DNA of 64,000 nucleotides. Origin: Mumia sp. Pv4-285 (GTDB lineage Bacteria > Actinomycetota > Actinomycetes > Propionibacteriales > Nocardioidaceae). Location: assembly GCF_041320275.1 (NCBI RefSeq), contig NZ_CP162023.1:1860001-1924000 (forward strand). The letters are read 5' to 3'. Positions 1 to 7,216 of the stretch are shown here, piece by piece (the first letter of the stretch is position 1; each line of letters begins with the position of its first letter). Under the pieces are notes generated by a model, which did not search any database, was not told the origin of the DNA, and was given only the letters and a program-made list of their open reading frames with translations. Made by a program: the position numbers and the translations under genes.

Positions 1-686
1 CGATGCTGGTCGGCTACTGCGCGCACGCGCTGCGCGTCGCCGCCGTGCAGAGGGTCGAGGCGGAGCGCATCGCCGCGACCGCGGCCGAGCGTGAGCGCCT
101 CGCGCGCGCCGTCCACGACGGGGTCCTGCAGGTGCTGGCGCTGGTCCAGCGTCGCGGCGCCGAGATCGGGGGAGACGCCGCCGAGCTGGGTCGGCTCGCC
201 GGGGAGCAGGAGCTCGCGCTGCGCAACCTCATCCAGTCCCGGGCCCGCGAGGAGGTCTCGACCGACGGCGAGCTCGCCGATCTCGGCCGGGCACTCGACC
301 AGCTGGCGGGGCCGCAGGTCAGCGTCGCCACGCCGAGTCGGCCGCTGCTGCTGCCGCCCGACGTCGCCGGCGAGATCGTGGACGCTGTACGGGCCTGCCT
401 CTCGAACTCGCTCGTCCACGGAGGAGCCGAGACCTCGGCATGGATCCTGCTCGAGACGGGCGACGGCCGGCTGGTCGTCAGCGTGCGCGACGACGGCCCG
501 GGCATCCCGCCGGGCCGCCTCGAGCAGGCCGAGTCCGAGGGCCGGCTCGGTGTCGCCAACTCGATCAAGGGGCGCCTGCGCGACCTCGGTGGCACCGCCG
601 AGCTGATCGACACGGCCGGGCAGGGGTGCGAGTGGGAGCTCTGCGTCCCGCTCGCGCAGGTGCCTCCTGCCACCGCGAAGCGATAG
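1..686 (+). CDS. Sensor histidine kinase, C-terminal part (5' end outside window)
   Basis: Only the cytoplasmic C-terminal part (about 227 residues) of a NarL-type sensor kinase is present; the N-terminal sensor/membrane part lies before the window. The HisKA_3 dimerisation helix shows the phospho-acceptor motif VHDGVLQVLA (His at visible residue 38), followed by a HATPase_c domain with an N-box (CLSNSLVHGG) and G1 box (DDGPGIPPG). It should phosphorylate the response regulator that starts 9 nt after its stop. A kinase-regulator pair next to phosphofructokinase and class II DAHP synthase recalls the Streptomyces MacS/MacR locus; that identity is an inference from gene order. The reading frame is open to base 1, so no start codon can be assigned. 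Confidence 0.9.
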   Translation, partial: MLVGYCAHALRVAAVQRVEAERIAATAAERERLARAVHDGVLQVLALVQRRGAEIGGDAAELGRLAGEQELALRNLIQSRAREEVSTDGELADLGRALDQLAGPQVSVATPSRPLLLPPDVAGEIVDAVRACLSNSLVHGGAETSAWILLETGDGRLVVSVRDDGPGIPPGRLEQAESEGRLGVANSIKGRLRDLGGTAELIDTAGQGCEWELCVPLAQVPPATAKR

Positions 687-689
687 TCT
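684..689 (+). promoter_or_regulatory. -10 box of a leaderless promoter for the response regulator
   Basis: TAGTCT lies 6 nt before the ATG at 696, the geometry of leaderless actinobacterial transcripts. Its first three bases are the stop codon of the kinase gene. Confidence 0.5.
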
Positions 690-695
690 TCGCGC

Positions 696-1340
696 ATGGT
701 GCGCGTGATGGTCGTCGACGACCACCCGTTGTGGCGCGAAGGCGTCGCACGTGACTTGACCGAGGCCGGTCTCGAGGTCGTGGCGACCGCAGCCAACGGC
801 ACGGAGGCCATCAACCGCGTCCTCGCCACCCGCCCCGAGGTCCTTCTCCTCGACCTCAACATCCCCGCGCCCGACGGCGTCGAGGTGACGGCCACCCTCA
901 CGCAGCGCGGGCTCGACACGAAGGTGCTGGTCCTCAGCGCCTCCGGCGAGCAGCAGGACGTCCTCGACGCCGTGAAGGCGGGCGCGAGCGGCTACCTCGT
1001 CAAGAGCGCGTCGCGCGAGGCGCTTCTCGACGCCGTGCAGGCTGTGGCGCGCGGCGAGTCCGTCTTCACGCCGGGCCTCGCCGGGCTCGTCCTCGGCGAG
1101 TACCGCCGCCTGTCGGAGGCGCCACCGACCGACGAGCCCGACGCGCCGCGGCTGACCGACCGCGAGACGGAGGTGCTGCGCCTGGTCGCCAAGGGCCTCA
1201 CCTACAAGCAGATCGCGGAGCGCCTGGTGCTGAGCCACCGCACCGTCCAGAACCACGTCCAGAACACGTTGCGCAAGCTGCAGCTGCACAACCGGGTCGA
1301 GCTGGTCCGCTACGCCATCGAGCGCGGGCTCGACGACTAG
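696..1340 (+). CDS. NarL/LuxR-family response regulator
   Basis: 214-residue two-domain regulator. The receiver domain (about 3-120) has the acidic pair VVDDH, the phospho-accepting Asp53 (LLLDLNIP) and the conserved Lys in YLVKSAS. The C-terminal LuxR/GerE helix-turn-helix (about 148-212) shows LTDRETEVLRLVAKG and SHRTVQNHVQNTLRKL. It is the partner of the upstream kinase. No Shine-Dalgarno precedes the ATG; instead a TANNNT box ends 6 nt upstream, so it may also be made from its own leaderless mRNA. By locus context it could be the MacR counterpart; the target genes cannot be read from the sequence. Confidence 0.92.
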   Translation: MVRVMVVDDHPLWREGVARDLTEAGLEVVATAANGTEAINRVLATRPEVLLLDLNIPAPDGVEVTATLTQRGLDTKVLVLSASGEQQDVLDAVKAGASGYLVKSASREALLDAVQAVARGESVFTPGLAGLVLGEYRRLSEAPPTDEPDAPRLTDRETEVLRLVAKGLTYKQIAERLVLSHRTVQNHVQNTLRKLQLHNRVELVRYAIERGLDD

Positions 1341-1416
1341 CCACGACCCGGTGCCGGCCAGGACTCATCACGCGACCACGCCCGCGCCCCCTGGCGCCCG
1401 CGAGACGGAGGAACGA

Positions 1417-2442
1417 ATGCGAGTCGGCGTCCTGACCGGCGGCGGAGACTGCCCCGGACTCAACGCGGCACTGCGGGCCATCGTCCGCGCCGCCCAGCAC
1501 GACACTCCGATGGAGGTCCTCGGCTTCCGCGACGGGTGGCGAGGCCCCCTCGACTCCGACGCCCGACCGCTCGGTCCGGACGACGTGCTGGACGTGCTCG
1601 ACCGCGGCGGCACTCTCCTCGGGTCGTCGCGCACGAACCCGGTGGGCATGGACGACGGCATCGACCGCGTCAAGGCAGGCCTGGTGTCCGCGGGGTGCGA
1701 CGCGCTGATCGCGATCGGCGGCGAGGACACGCTCGGCGTCGCCCACGCGCTCGCCGCGGAGGGGGTCGCCGTCGTCGGGATCCCCAAGACCATCGACAAC
1801 GACCTCTCGGCCACCGACGTGACGATCGGGCACGACACCGCCGTGGCGATCGCTACCGAGGCAGTCGACCGGGTCCGCTCGACGGCAGAGTCGCACCACC
1901 GGGCCATCGTCGTGGAGGTGATGGGGCGCCACGCGGGTTGGATCGCGCTCCGAGCGGGGCTGGCTGGCGGCGCCGACGCCATCCTGATCCCCGAGCAGGC
2001 CTTCGACGTCGAGGAGGTCGTGGCGCGCTGCGCCCGCGTCACCGCACAGGGCCGTGCGCCGATCGTGGTGGTCGCCGAGGGGGCCGTGCCGCAGGGCGGC
2101 GAGGAGGTTCTGACCCGGGCCGGCACCGACGCCTTCGGGCACGTCCAGCTCGGCGGGGTCGGCGACCACGTGGCCGCCGAGATCGGCCAGGCGACCGGCG
2201 TCTCGACCCGCGCCGTCGTGCTCGGTCACCTGCAGCGCGGCGGCACGCCGACGGCGTACGACCGGGTCCTCGGGACGCGCTTCGGCCTGCATGCCGTCGA
2301 CGCCGTGCGCGCCGGAGCGTGGGGGTCGATGGTGGCGCTGCGGGGCGACGAGATCGCCCGTGTGCCGCTCGCCGACGGTGTCGGCAGGCTCAAGACAGTG
2401 CCGCCCGAGCAGTACGCCGAGGTCCAGGCGCTGCTCGGCTGA
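1417..2442 (+). CDS. pfp: 6-phosphofructokinase, predicted pyrophosphate-dependent
   Basis: 341-residue group III PFKA-family enzyme phosphorylating fructose 6-phosphate in glycolysis. The ATG at 1417 is chosen because of an upstream GGAGGA and because the protein then begins MRVGVLTGGGDCPG, the standard N-terminus. Phosphoryl-donor residues are readable: GGEDT puts Asp at position 104 and PKTIDND puts Lys at position 124. ATP-dependent enzymes have Gly at 104, whereas the PPi-dependent actinobacterial enzyme (Amycolatopsis methanolica type) has Asp104/Lys124. Substrate motifs MGRHAGWIA and HLQRGGTPTAYDR are intact. PPi use would make the step reversible; this is inferred from residues, not measured. 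Confidence 0.92.
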   Translation: MRVGVLTGGGDCPGLNAALRAIVRAAQHDTPMEVLGFRDGWRGPLDSDARPLGPDDVLDVLDRGGTLLGSSRTNPVGMDDGIDRVKAGLVSAGCDALIAIGGEDTLGVAHALAAEGVAVVGIPKTIDNDLSATDVTIGHDTAVAIATEAVDRVRSTAESHHRAIVVEVMGRHAGWIALRAGLAGGADAILIPEQAFDVEEVVARCARVTAQGRAPIVVVAEGAVPQGGEEVLTRAGTDAFGHVQLGGVGDHVAAEIGQATGVSTRAVVLGHLQRGGTPTAYDRVLGTRFGLHAVDAVRAGAWGSMVALRGDEIARVPLADGVGRLKTVPPEQYAEVQALLG

Positions 2443-2491
2443 GCCGTTGTCCGCCGAACGGGCAGCGCACGGGCGCGGCGGCCCCGCGGCG

Positions 2492-2497
2492 TACGCT
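2492..2497 (+). promoter_or_regulatory. -10 box of leaderless aroG promoter
   Basis: TACGCT ends 6 nt before the GTG at 2504, and no Shine-Dalgarno is visible. Confidence 0.55.
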
Positions 2498-2503
2498 GGG
2501 ACG

Positions 2504-3838
2504 GTGAGCATCCCGACCCTCGAGGAGCTGCGCGCGCTCGGCGCCGCGCAGCAGCCGACGTACACCGACCCCGCCGCCCGTGACGCTGCCGTGGCCCGTC
2601 TGCGCCAGATGCCGCCGCTCGTGTTCGCCGGCGAGGCCGACCAGCTGCGCGAGAAGCTCGGTGCGGTGGCCCGTGGTGAGGCGTTCGTCCTCCAGGGCGG
2701 AGACTGCGCGGAGACGTTCGACGGCGTCAACGCCGACAACATCCGCAACAAGCTCCGTGTGCTGCTGTCGATGGCGGTCGTCCTGACGTACGCGGCGAGC
2801 GTGCCGGTGGTCAAGATCGGACGCATCGCCGGCCAGTACGCCAAGCCGCGCTCGAGCGACTCCGAGACCCGCGACGGCGTGACGCTGCCGGCCTACCGCG
2901 GCGACGCCGTCAACGGTTTCGACTTCACCCCCGAGTCCCGCGCGCACGACCCGCAGCGGCTGCTCGAGGTCTACCACGCGTCCGCGGCGACGCTGAACCT
3001 CGCTCGCGCGTTCACGCAGGGCGGCTACGCCGACCTCCGCAAGATGCACGCCTGGAACTCCGACTTCGTCCGCAACAGCCCGGTCGGAGCGAAGTACGAG
3101 TCGGTCGGCGCCGAGATCGACAAGGCGCTCGCGTTCATGGACGCGATCGGCATCGACCCCGACGAGTTCCACACGGTCGACTTCTACTCGTCCCACGAGG
3201 CGCTGCTGCTGGAGTACGAGCAGGCCCTGACCCGCGTCGACTCGCGCACGGGCAGCCTCTACGACGTGTCCGGTCACTTCCTGTGGATCGGCGAGCGCAC
3301 CCGCCAGATCGACGGCGCCCACGTCGAGCTGCTGAGCCGCATCGCCAACCCCGTCGGCATCAAGCTCGGCCCCACGACGACTCCGGACGACGCCCTGGCG
3401 TACGCCCGCAAGCTCAACCCGGACAACGTGCCCGGCAAGCTCACGTTCGTGACGCGCTTCGGCGCCGGCAAGATCCGCGACCTGCTGCCCGAGCTCGTCG
3501 AGAAGGTCCACGCTGCCGGCGTGCAGGTCGCCTGGATCACCGACCCGATGCACGGCAACACCTTCGCGACCGACAACGGCTACAAGACCCGTGAGTTCGA
3601 CGACGTGATCGACGAGGTCCGAGGCTTCTTCGAGGTGCACCGCTCCCTCGGCACGTGGCCCGGTGGGGTGCACGTCGAGTTGACAGGCGACGACGTGACC
3701 GAGTGCGTCGGCGGCGGCAGCAAGCTGGTGGCGGCCGACCTCGCTCACCGCTACGAGACGCTGTGCGACCCCCGCCTCAACCGCGCGCAGTCGCTGGAGC
3801 TCGCCTTCCTCGTCGCGGAGATGCTGCGCCAGCGCTGA
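2504..3838 (+). CDS. aroG: Class II 3-deoxy-7-phosphoheptulonate (DAHP) synthase
   Basis: First enzyme of the shikimate pathway, condensing phosphoenolpyruvate and erythrose 4-phosphate. 444 residues, the size of the plant/actinobacterial class II type (M. tuberculosis AroG is about 462). Hallmarks: FVLQGGDCAETF with the metal-binding Cys at residue 68, KIGRIAGQYAKPRS at 104-117, KLGPTTTPDDAL, and WITDPMHGNT. The GTG at 2504 is taken as start because the homology begins there and a leaderless -10 box precedes it; an open frame continues upstream but is unlike the family. Its stop is 7 bp from that of the convergent flavin reductase gene. Class II AroG lies close to pknL in mycobacteria, as here. 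Confidence 0.96.
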   Translation: MSIPTLEELRALGAAQQPTYTDPAARDAAVARLRQMPPLVFAGEADQLREKLGAVARGEAFVLQGGDCAETFDGVNADNIRNKLRVLLSMAVVLTYAASVPVVKIGRIAGQYAKPRSSDSETRDGVTLPAYRGDAVNGFDFTPESRAHDPQRLLEVYHASAATLNLARAFTQGGYADLRKMHAWNSDFVRNSPVGAKYESVGAEIDKALAFMDAIGIDPDEFHTVDFYSSHEALLLEYEQALTRVDSRTGSLYDVSGHFLWIGERTRQIDGAHVELLSRIANPVGIKLGPTTTPDDALAYARKLNPDNVPGKLTFVTRFGAGKIRDLLPELVEKVHAAGVQVAWITDPMHGNTFATDNGYKTREFDDVIDEVRGFFEVHRSLGTWPGGVHVELTGDDVTECVGGGSKLVAADLAHRYETLCDPRLNRAQSLELAFLVAEMLRQR

Positions 3839-3845
3839 GCGTCCG

Positions 3846-4472
3846 TCAGCCCGGGCGGCGCATGTCCAGCCGTTGCTCCGGCCGGATCCCGAAGTAGGCC
3901 GTCGGTCCGCCCCCGCGCAGCAACGGACGCGCGGCGGCGGTGTCGTACACGCCGTCGACCAGCAGGTCGCGGGCGATGTGCACCCCGACGACCTCGCCGA
4001 GCGTGAGCCAGCTCTGTGCGGGTGCGCCGTCCGCAGCGGTCAGCCGGATCACCTGCGAGGTCCGGCACTCGAACGCGACCGGGCTCTCGGCGACGTACGG
4101 AACGTCCACGACGCGCCCCGGCGTCGAAGTGAGGCCCGCAAGGACGATCTCGTCGACGTCGGGCGGCACCATCGCCGAGGTGGAGTTCATGGCCTCGGCC
4201 AGATCCTCGGTGACGAGGTTCCAGCAGAACGCTCCCGTCGCCTCGGCGTTCGTGACGCTGTCCTTGCGGCTGGTGCTCGCGAAGCCGATGATCGGCGGCG
4301 AGTAGGCGAAGGCGTTGAAGAAGCTGTACGGCGCCAGGTTGACGACGCCGTCCTCTCCGCGGGTCGAGACCCAGCCGATCGGGCGGGGGGCGACGATCGC
4401 GTTGAACGGGTCGTGGGGGAGGCCGTGCCCGTCGCGCGGCTCGTAGAAGTGGCTGTCGGTGTCGGTCGGCAC
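3846..4472 (-). CDS. Flavin reductase-like, FMN-binding split-barrel protein
   Basis: 208-residue protein of the flavin reductase-like family (split beta-barrel FMN binding). The N-terminal region has NAIVAPRPIGWVST and NLAPYSFFNAFAYSPP, typical of this group, and WNLVTEDLAEAMN follows. No signal peptide or membrane segment is seen, so it should be cytosolic. Substrate unknown; members range from NAD(P)H:flavin oxidoreductases to uncharacterised FMN proteins. It is divergent from pdxY with only 35 bp between the start codons. The GTG at 4472 is supported by TAGGTT 6 nt upstream, suggesting a leaderless mRNA. Confidence 0.85.
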   Translation of the reverse strand: MPTDTDSHFYEPRDGHGLPHDPFNAIVAPRPIGWVSTRGEDGVVNLAPYSFFNAFAYSPPIIGFASTSRKDSVTNAEATGAFCWNLVTEDLAEAMNSTSAMVPPDVDEIVLAGLTSTPGRVVDVPYVAESPVAFECRTSQVIRLTAADGAPAQSWLTLGEVVGVHIARDLLVDGVYDTAAARPLLRGGGPTAYFGIRPEQRLDMRRPG

Positions 4473-4478
4473 GCTGCG

Positions 4479-4484
4479 AACCTA
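4479..4484 (-). promoter_or_regulatory. -10 box of leaderless promoter, flavin reductase-like gene
   Basis: On the minus strand TAGGTT ends 6 nt before the GTG at 4472. It shares the 35-bp divergent region with the pdxY promoter. Confidence 0.5.
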
Positions 4485-4494
4485 CGCCAGGCCG

Positions 4495-4500
4495 TACGCT
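4495..4500 (+). promoter_or_regulatory. -10 box of leaderless pdxY promoter
   Basis: TACGCT ends 7 nt before the GTG at 4508. The two opposing -10 boxes in this divergent region are separated by 10 bp. Confidence 0.5.
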
Positions 4501-4507
4501 GAGCAGC

Positions 4508-5365
4508 GTGCAGGTGCTCTCGATCCAGTCCTCCGTCGCGTACGGCCATGCCGGCAACAGCTCGGCCGTCTTCCCGCTCCAGCGGCTCGGCGTCGACACG
4601 TGGCCCGTCAACACGGTCGCGTTCTCGAACCACTCCGGCTACGGGGTGTGGCGCGGCACCGTCTTCGAGGCGCAGCAGGTCGCCGACGTCATCACGGGCG
4701 TCGGGGAGCGTGGCGTCTTCCCCTACCTCGACGCGGTGCTCTCCGGCTATCAGGGCGCGCCCGAGATCGCCGAGGTGATCCTCGACGCGGTCGCGAAGGT
4801 GAAGGCCGCGAACCCGCAGGCGCTGTACTGCGCCGACCCGGTGATCGGCGACCGCGGTCGCGGCGTCTACGTCAGGCCGGGCATCGCCGAGCTGATGCGC
4901 GACCGGATCATCCCGTCCGCCGACATCACCACCCCGAACCAGTTCGAGCTCGAGCTGCTCACCGGCGCCGAGGTCGGCACGCTCGAGGCTCTGCTCGCGG
5001 CCGTCGACGCGCTGCGGGCGCGGGGCCCACGAATCGTCCTGGTCACGTCGGTCGAGGTGCTCGACCCGAGCGAGCAGACGATCTCCATGGTCGCGGTCGA
5101 CGATACGGGCGCGTACGTCGTCACGACGCCGAAGCTCGAGATGAACGTGGTCGCGGGCTCCGGCGACGCGACGACGTCGATGTTCCTCGGACGGCTGCTG
5201 CAGTCCGGGATGGACGTCCCCGACGCGCTGGCGAAGGTGGCGTCGTCGATCTTCGGCATCCTGGACCACACCCGCCGTACGGGTGCCGGCGAGATGGAGG
5301 TCGTCGCGGCTCAGGACGTCATCGCAGACCCGCCGCTCGAGTTCGTCGTCGACCGCCTCCGCTGA
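4508..5365 (+). CDS. pdxY: Pyridoxal/pyridoxine kinase
   Basis: 285-residue ribokinase-superfamily enzyme that phosphorylates vitamin B6 vitamers in PLP salvage. Family motifs: N-terminal SIQSSVAYGHAGNSSAVFPL, the substrate loop NTVAFSNHSGYG, YCADPVIGD in mid-protein, PNQFELELLTG, and the C-terminal anion hole/catalytic region VVAGSGDATTSMFLG (Asp acts as base). Length matches E. coli PdxY (287). GTG start without Shine-Dalgarno but with a leaderless -10 box. Its end lies 12 bp from that of the convergent permease gene. PdxY rather than PdxK is favoured by the N-terminus. Confidence 0.93.
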   Translation: MQVLSIQSSVAYGHAGNSSAVFPLQRLGVDTWPVNTVAFSNHSGYGVWRGTVFEAQQVADVITGVGERGVFPYLDAVLSGYQGAPEIAEVILDAVAKVKAANPQALYCADPVIGDRGRGVYVRPGIAELMRDRIIPSADITTPNQFELELLTGAEVGTLEALLAAVDALRARGPRIVLVTSVEVLDPSEQTISMVAVDDTGAYVVTTPKLEMNVVAGSGDATTSMFLGRLLQSGMDVPDALAKVASSIFGILDHTRRTGAGEMEVVAAQDVIADPPLEFVVDRLR

Positions 5366-5377
5366 CCGTTCGCGGGC

Positions 5378-6286
5378 CTACTGGGAGAGGTGAGGGACCT
5401 CGGCCTCGATGTGCCTGCGTGGCGCCGCCTCGGCGAGCAGCATCGCCGCCAGCACCATCGCGCCGCCGACCAGCGTCCTCGTCGTCAGTGTCTCGTCCGT
5501 GAAGCCGATCGCGAACGCCGCCGCGAACACCGGCTCCATCGACATGATGATCGCCGCCCGCGTCGCCGGCAGGTGAGCCTGCGCCCAGGTCTGCGCGAGC
5601 ATCGCGAACGCCCCGGCGACGAGCGCCATGTAGACCATGCTCGTCCACTGCCCACCGGTCTGCGGGAGCACGACGCCGTTCGGGGCGGTCAGCACGAGGC
5701 ACATCAGCGAGATGACGGCCATCTGGACGACGGCGAGCGCGTACGCCTCGCGCGCCGACGTCCACGCGCTGAGCATGACGATGTGCAGGGCGTAGAGCAC
5801 AGCCGACAGCAGCGTGATGCCCTCTCCGAACCCGACGGAGAAGCCGTCGAGCGACAGGAACGCGAGCCCCACTGTCGCGACGACCACCGCGATCCAGACG
5901 GGACCGCCGACGCGCTGCCGGAGGACGAGCGCGGCGAGGATCGGCGTGAAGACCACGTACATCCCGGTGACGAACCCCGACACGCTCGCGTCGGTGTGCT
6001 CGAGGCCGACGGTCTGGAGGATCTGTGCGCCGCCGTAGACGACACCGAGCACCACGCCGCGTACGAGGCTCTCGCGGGAGAGGGCGAGCACGGCGCGCGG
6101 GCGGATGAGGAACAGCGCCGCCGCGGCGATCGCGAACCGGACGGCGAGGAAGTCGAGCGGCGGGACGACCTCGACGAGGTCCTTGATCAGGAAGAACGTC
6201 GATCCCCACGCGGCGGTGACGCTCAGCAGCGCTGCCGCGGCCAGCAGGCCGTACGGGCGGGTCTGCACCGGTGCGTCCCCGCTCAC
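5378..6286 (-). CDS. EamA/DMT-family permease
   Basis: 302-residue membrane protein of the drug/metabolite transporter superfamily with two EamA repeats and about ten hydrophobic helices. Diagnostic stretches are SVTAAWGSTFFLIKDLVE near the N-terminus, the inter-repeat region SGFVTGMYVVFTPILAALVL, and the second-repeat end TRAAIIMSMEPVFAAAFAIG. Probably an exporter of an unknown small metabolite. The GTG start overlaps the stop of nfo by 4 nt (GTGA), so the two are translationally coupled and transcribed from the nfo promoter. Confidence 0.9.
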   Translation of the reverse strand: MSGDAPVQTRPYGLLAAAALLSVTAAWGSTFFLIKDLVEVVPPLDFLAVRFAIAAAALFLIRPRAVLALSRESLVRGVVLGVVYGGAQILQTVGLEHTDASVSGFVTGMYVVFTPILAALVLRQRVGGPVWIAVVVATVGLAFLSLDGFSVGFGEGITLLSAVLYALHIVMLSAWTSAREAYALAVVQMAVISLMCLVLTAPNGVVLPQTGGQWTSMVYMALVAGAFAMLAQTWAQAHLPATRAAIIMSMEPVFAAAFAIGFTDETLTTRTLVGGAMVLAAMLLAEAAPRRHIEAEVPHLSQ

Positions 6287-7182
6287 GACGTCGCTCCGCG
6301 GTCGCGCAGGCCGGCCAGCAGCGCGACGTCCTCCGCCCAGGCCTGGCTGCTGCCGGGCGTCTCGAGGACGAACGGCACGCCCGCGGTGGCCGGGTGCGCG
6401 AACATCGCCGCGAACGCCTCCACACCGATGTGGCCCTTGCCGATCCGTTCGTGGCGGTCCTTGAAGCTGCCGCGCAGGTCCTCGGAGTCGTTGGCGTGGA
6501 CGAGCTGGAGGCGTCCCTCGCCACCGATCTCCACGAGCCGGTCGAGGGTGGCCGCGACGCCGTCGGGCTGATCGAGCGGCTCACCGGCGGCGAACGCGTG
6601 GCAGGTGTCGAGGCAGATGCCGATCCGAGGGTGGTGGTCCAGCGCTTCGAGGTACGGCTCGAGGTCGTCGATCCGCGCGCACAGGGAGCGGCCCTGCCCG
6701 GCGGTCGGTTCGAGGAGGAGGCTGGGCCCGTCCTCCGGAAGCACGTCGAGCAGCGGGAGCAGCCCCTGACGCACCTGCGCGAGGGCGGTGTCGTACGCGC
6801 CGTCGTCGACGCAGGACCCGGTGTGCACGACGACCCCGCGCGCGCCGATCGCCGCCGCGCGGGCGAGGTTGTGGGCGACGGTCGCCACCGACTTCTCGTA
6901 CGTCGCCGGGTTGGGACTGCCGAGGTTCACGAGGTACGGGGTGTGGACGAAGGCCGGCACGGCGTCGGCGGAGCACAGCGCGCGGAACTGCGCGTCCTGC
7001 GCGGGATCGCCCGGGGACGCCGCCCAGCCGCGGGGGTTGCCGACGAAGACCTGCAGCGTGTCGGCGCCGATGTGCCGCATCGCGGGGAACGCACCGCGTG
7101 CGAGTCCCGGGCCGACCGGGACGTGGGACCCGATGGGGTTGCGGGCGTGCGTCACGGGGCCGGACGCGGGGGAGGAGGGCAC
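6283..7182 (-). CDS. nfo: Endonuclease IV (AP endonuclease)
   Basis: 299-residue TIM-barrel enzyme that cleaves DNA 5' of abasic sites in base-excision repair, using three Zn ions. Readable ligand motifs include HTGSCVDDGAYD, LLLEPTAGQG (Glu), GICLDTCHAFAAG (Asp/His), LVHANDSEDLRGS (His/Asp), RHERIGKGHIG and the terminal FVLETPG (Glu). Length is near the usual 280-300. The GTG at 7182 sits 6 nt after TAGGAT, fitting a leaderless transcript; pknL, on the same strand, ends 34 bp upstream. It is followed by the permease with a 4-nt overlap. Confidence 0.93.
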   Translation of the reverse strand: MPSSPASGPVTHARNPIGSHVPVGPGLARGAFPAMRHIGADTLQVFVGNPRGWAASPGDPAQDAQFRALCSADAVPAFVHTPYLVNLGSPNPATYEKSVATVAHNLARAAAIGARGVVVHTGSCVDDGAYDTALAQVRQGLLPLLDVLPEDGPSLLLEPTAGQGRSLCARIDDLEPYLEALDHHPRIGICLDTCHAFAAGEPLDQPDGVAATLDRLVEIGGEGRLQLVHANDSEDLRGSFKDRHERIGKGHIGVEAFAAMFAHPATAGVPFVLETPGSSQAWAEDVALLAGLRDRGATS

Positions 7183-7188
7183 CGGAGC

Positions 7189-7194
7189 ATCCTA
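7189..7194 (-). promoter_or_regulatory. -10 box of leaderless nfo promoter
   Basis: TAGGAT on the minus strand ends 6 nt before GTG 7182, between the pknL stop and nfo. Confidence 0.5.
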
Positions 7195-7216
7195 CCTACC
7201 GTCCAGACGGTAGGAG

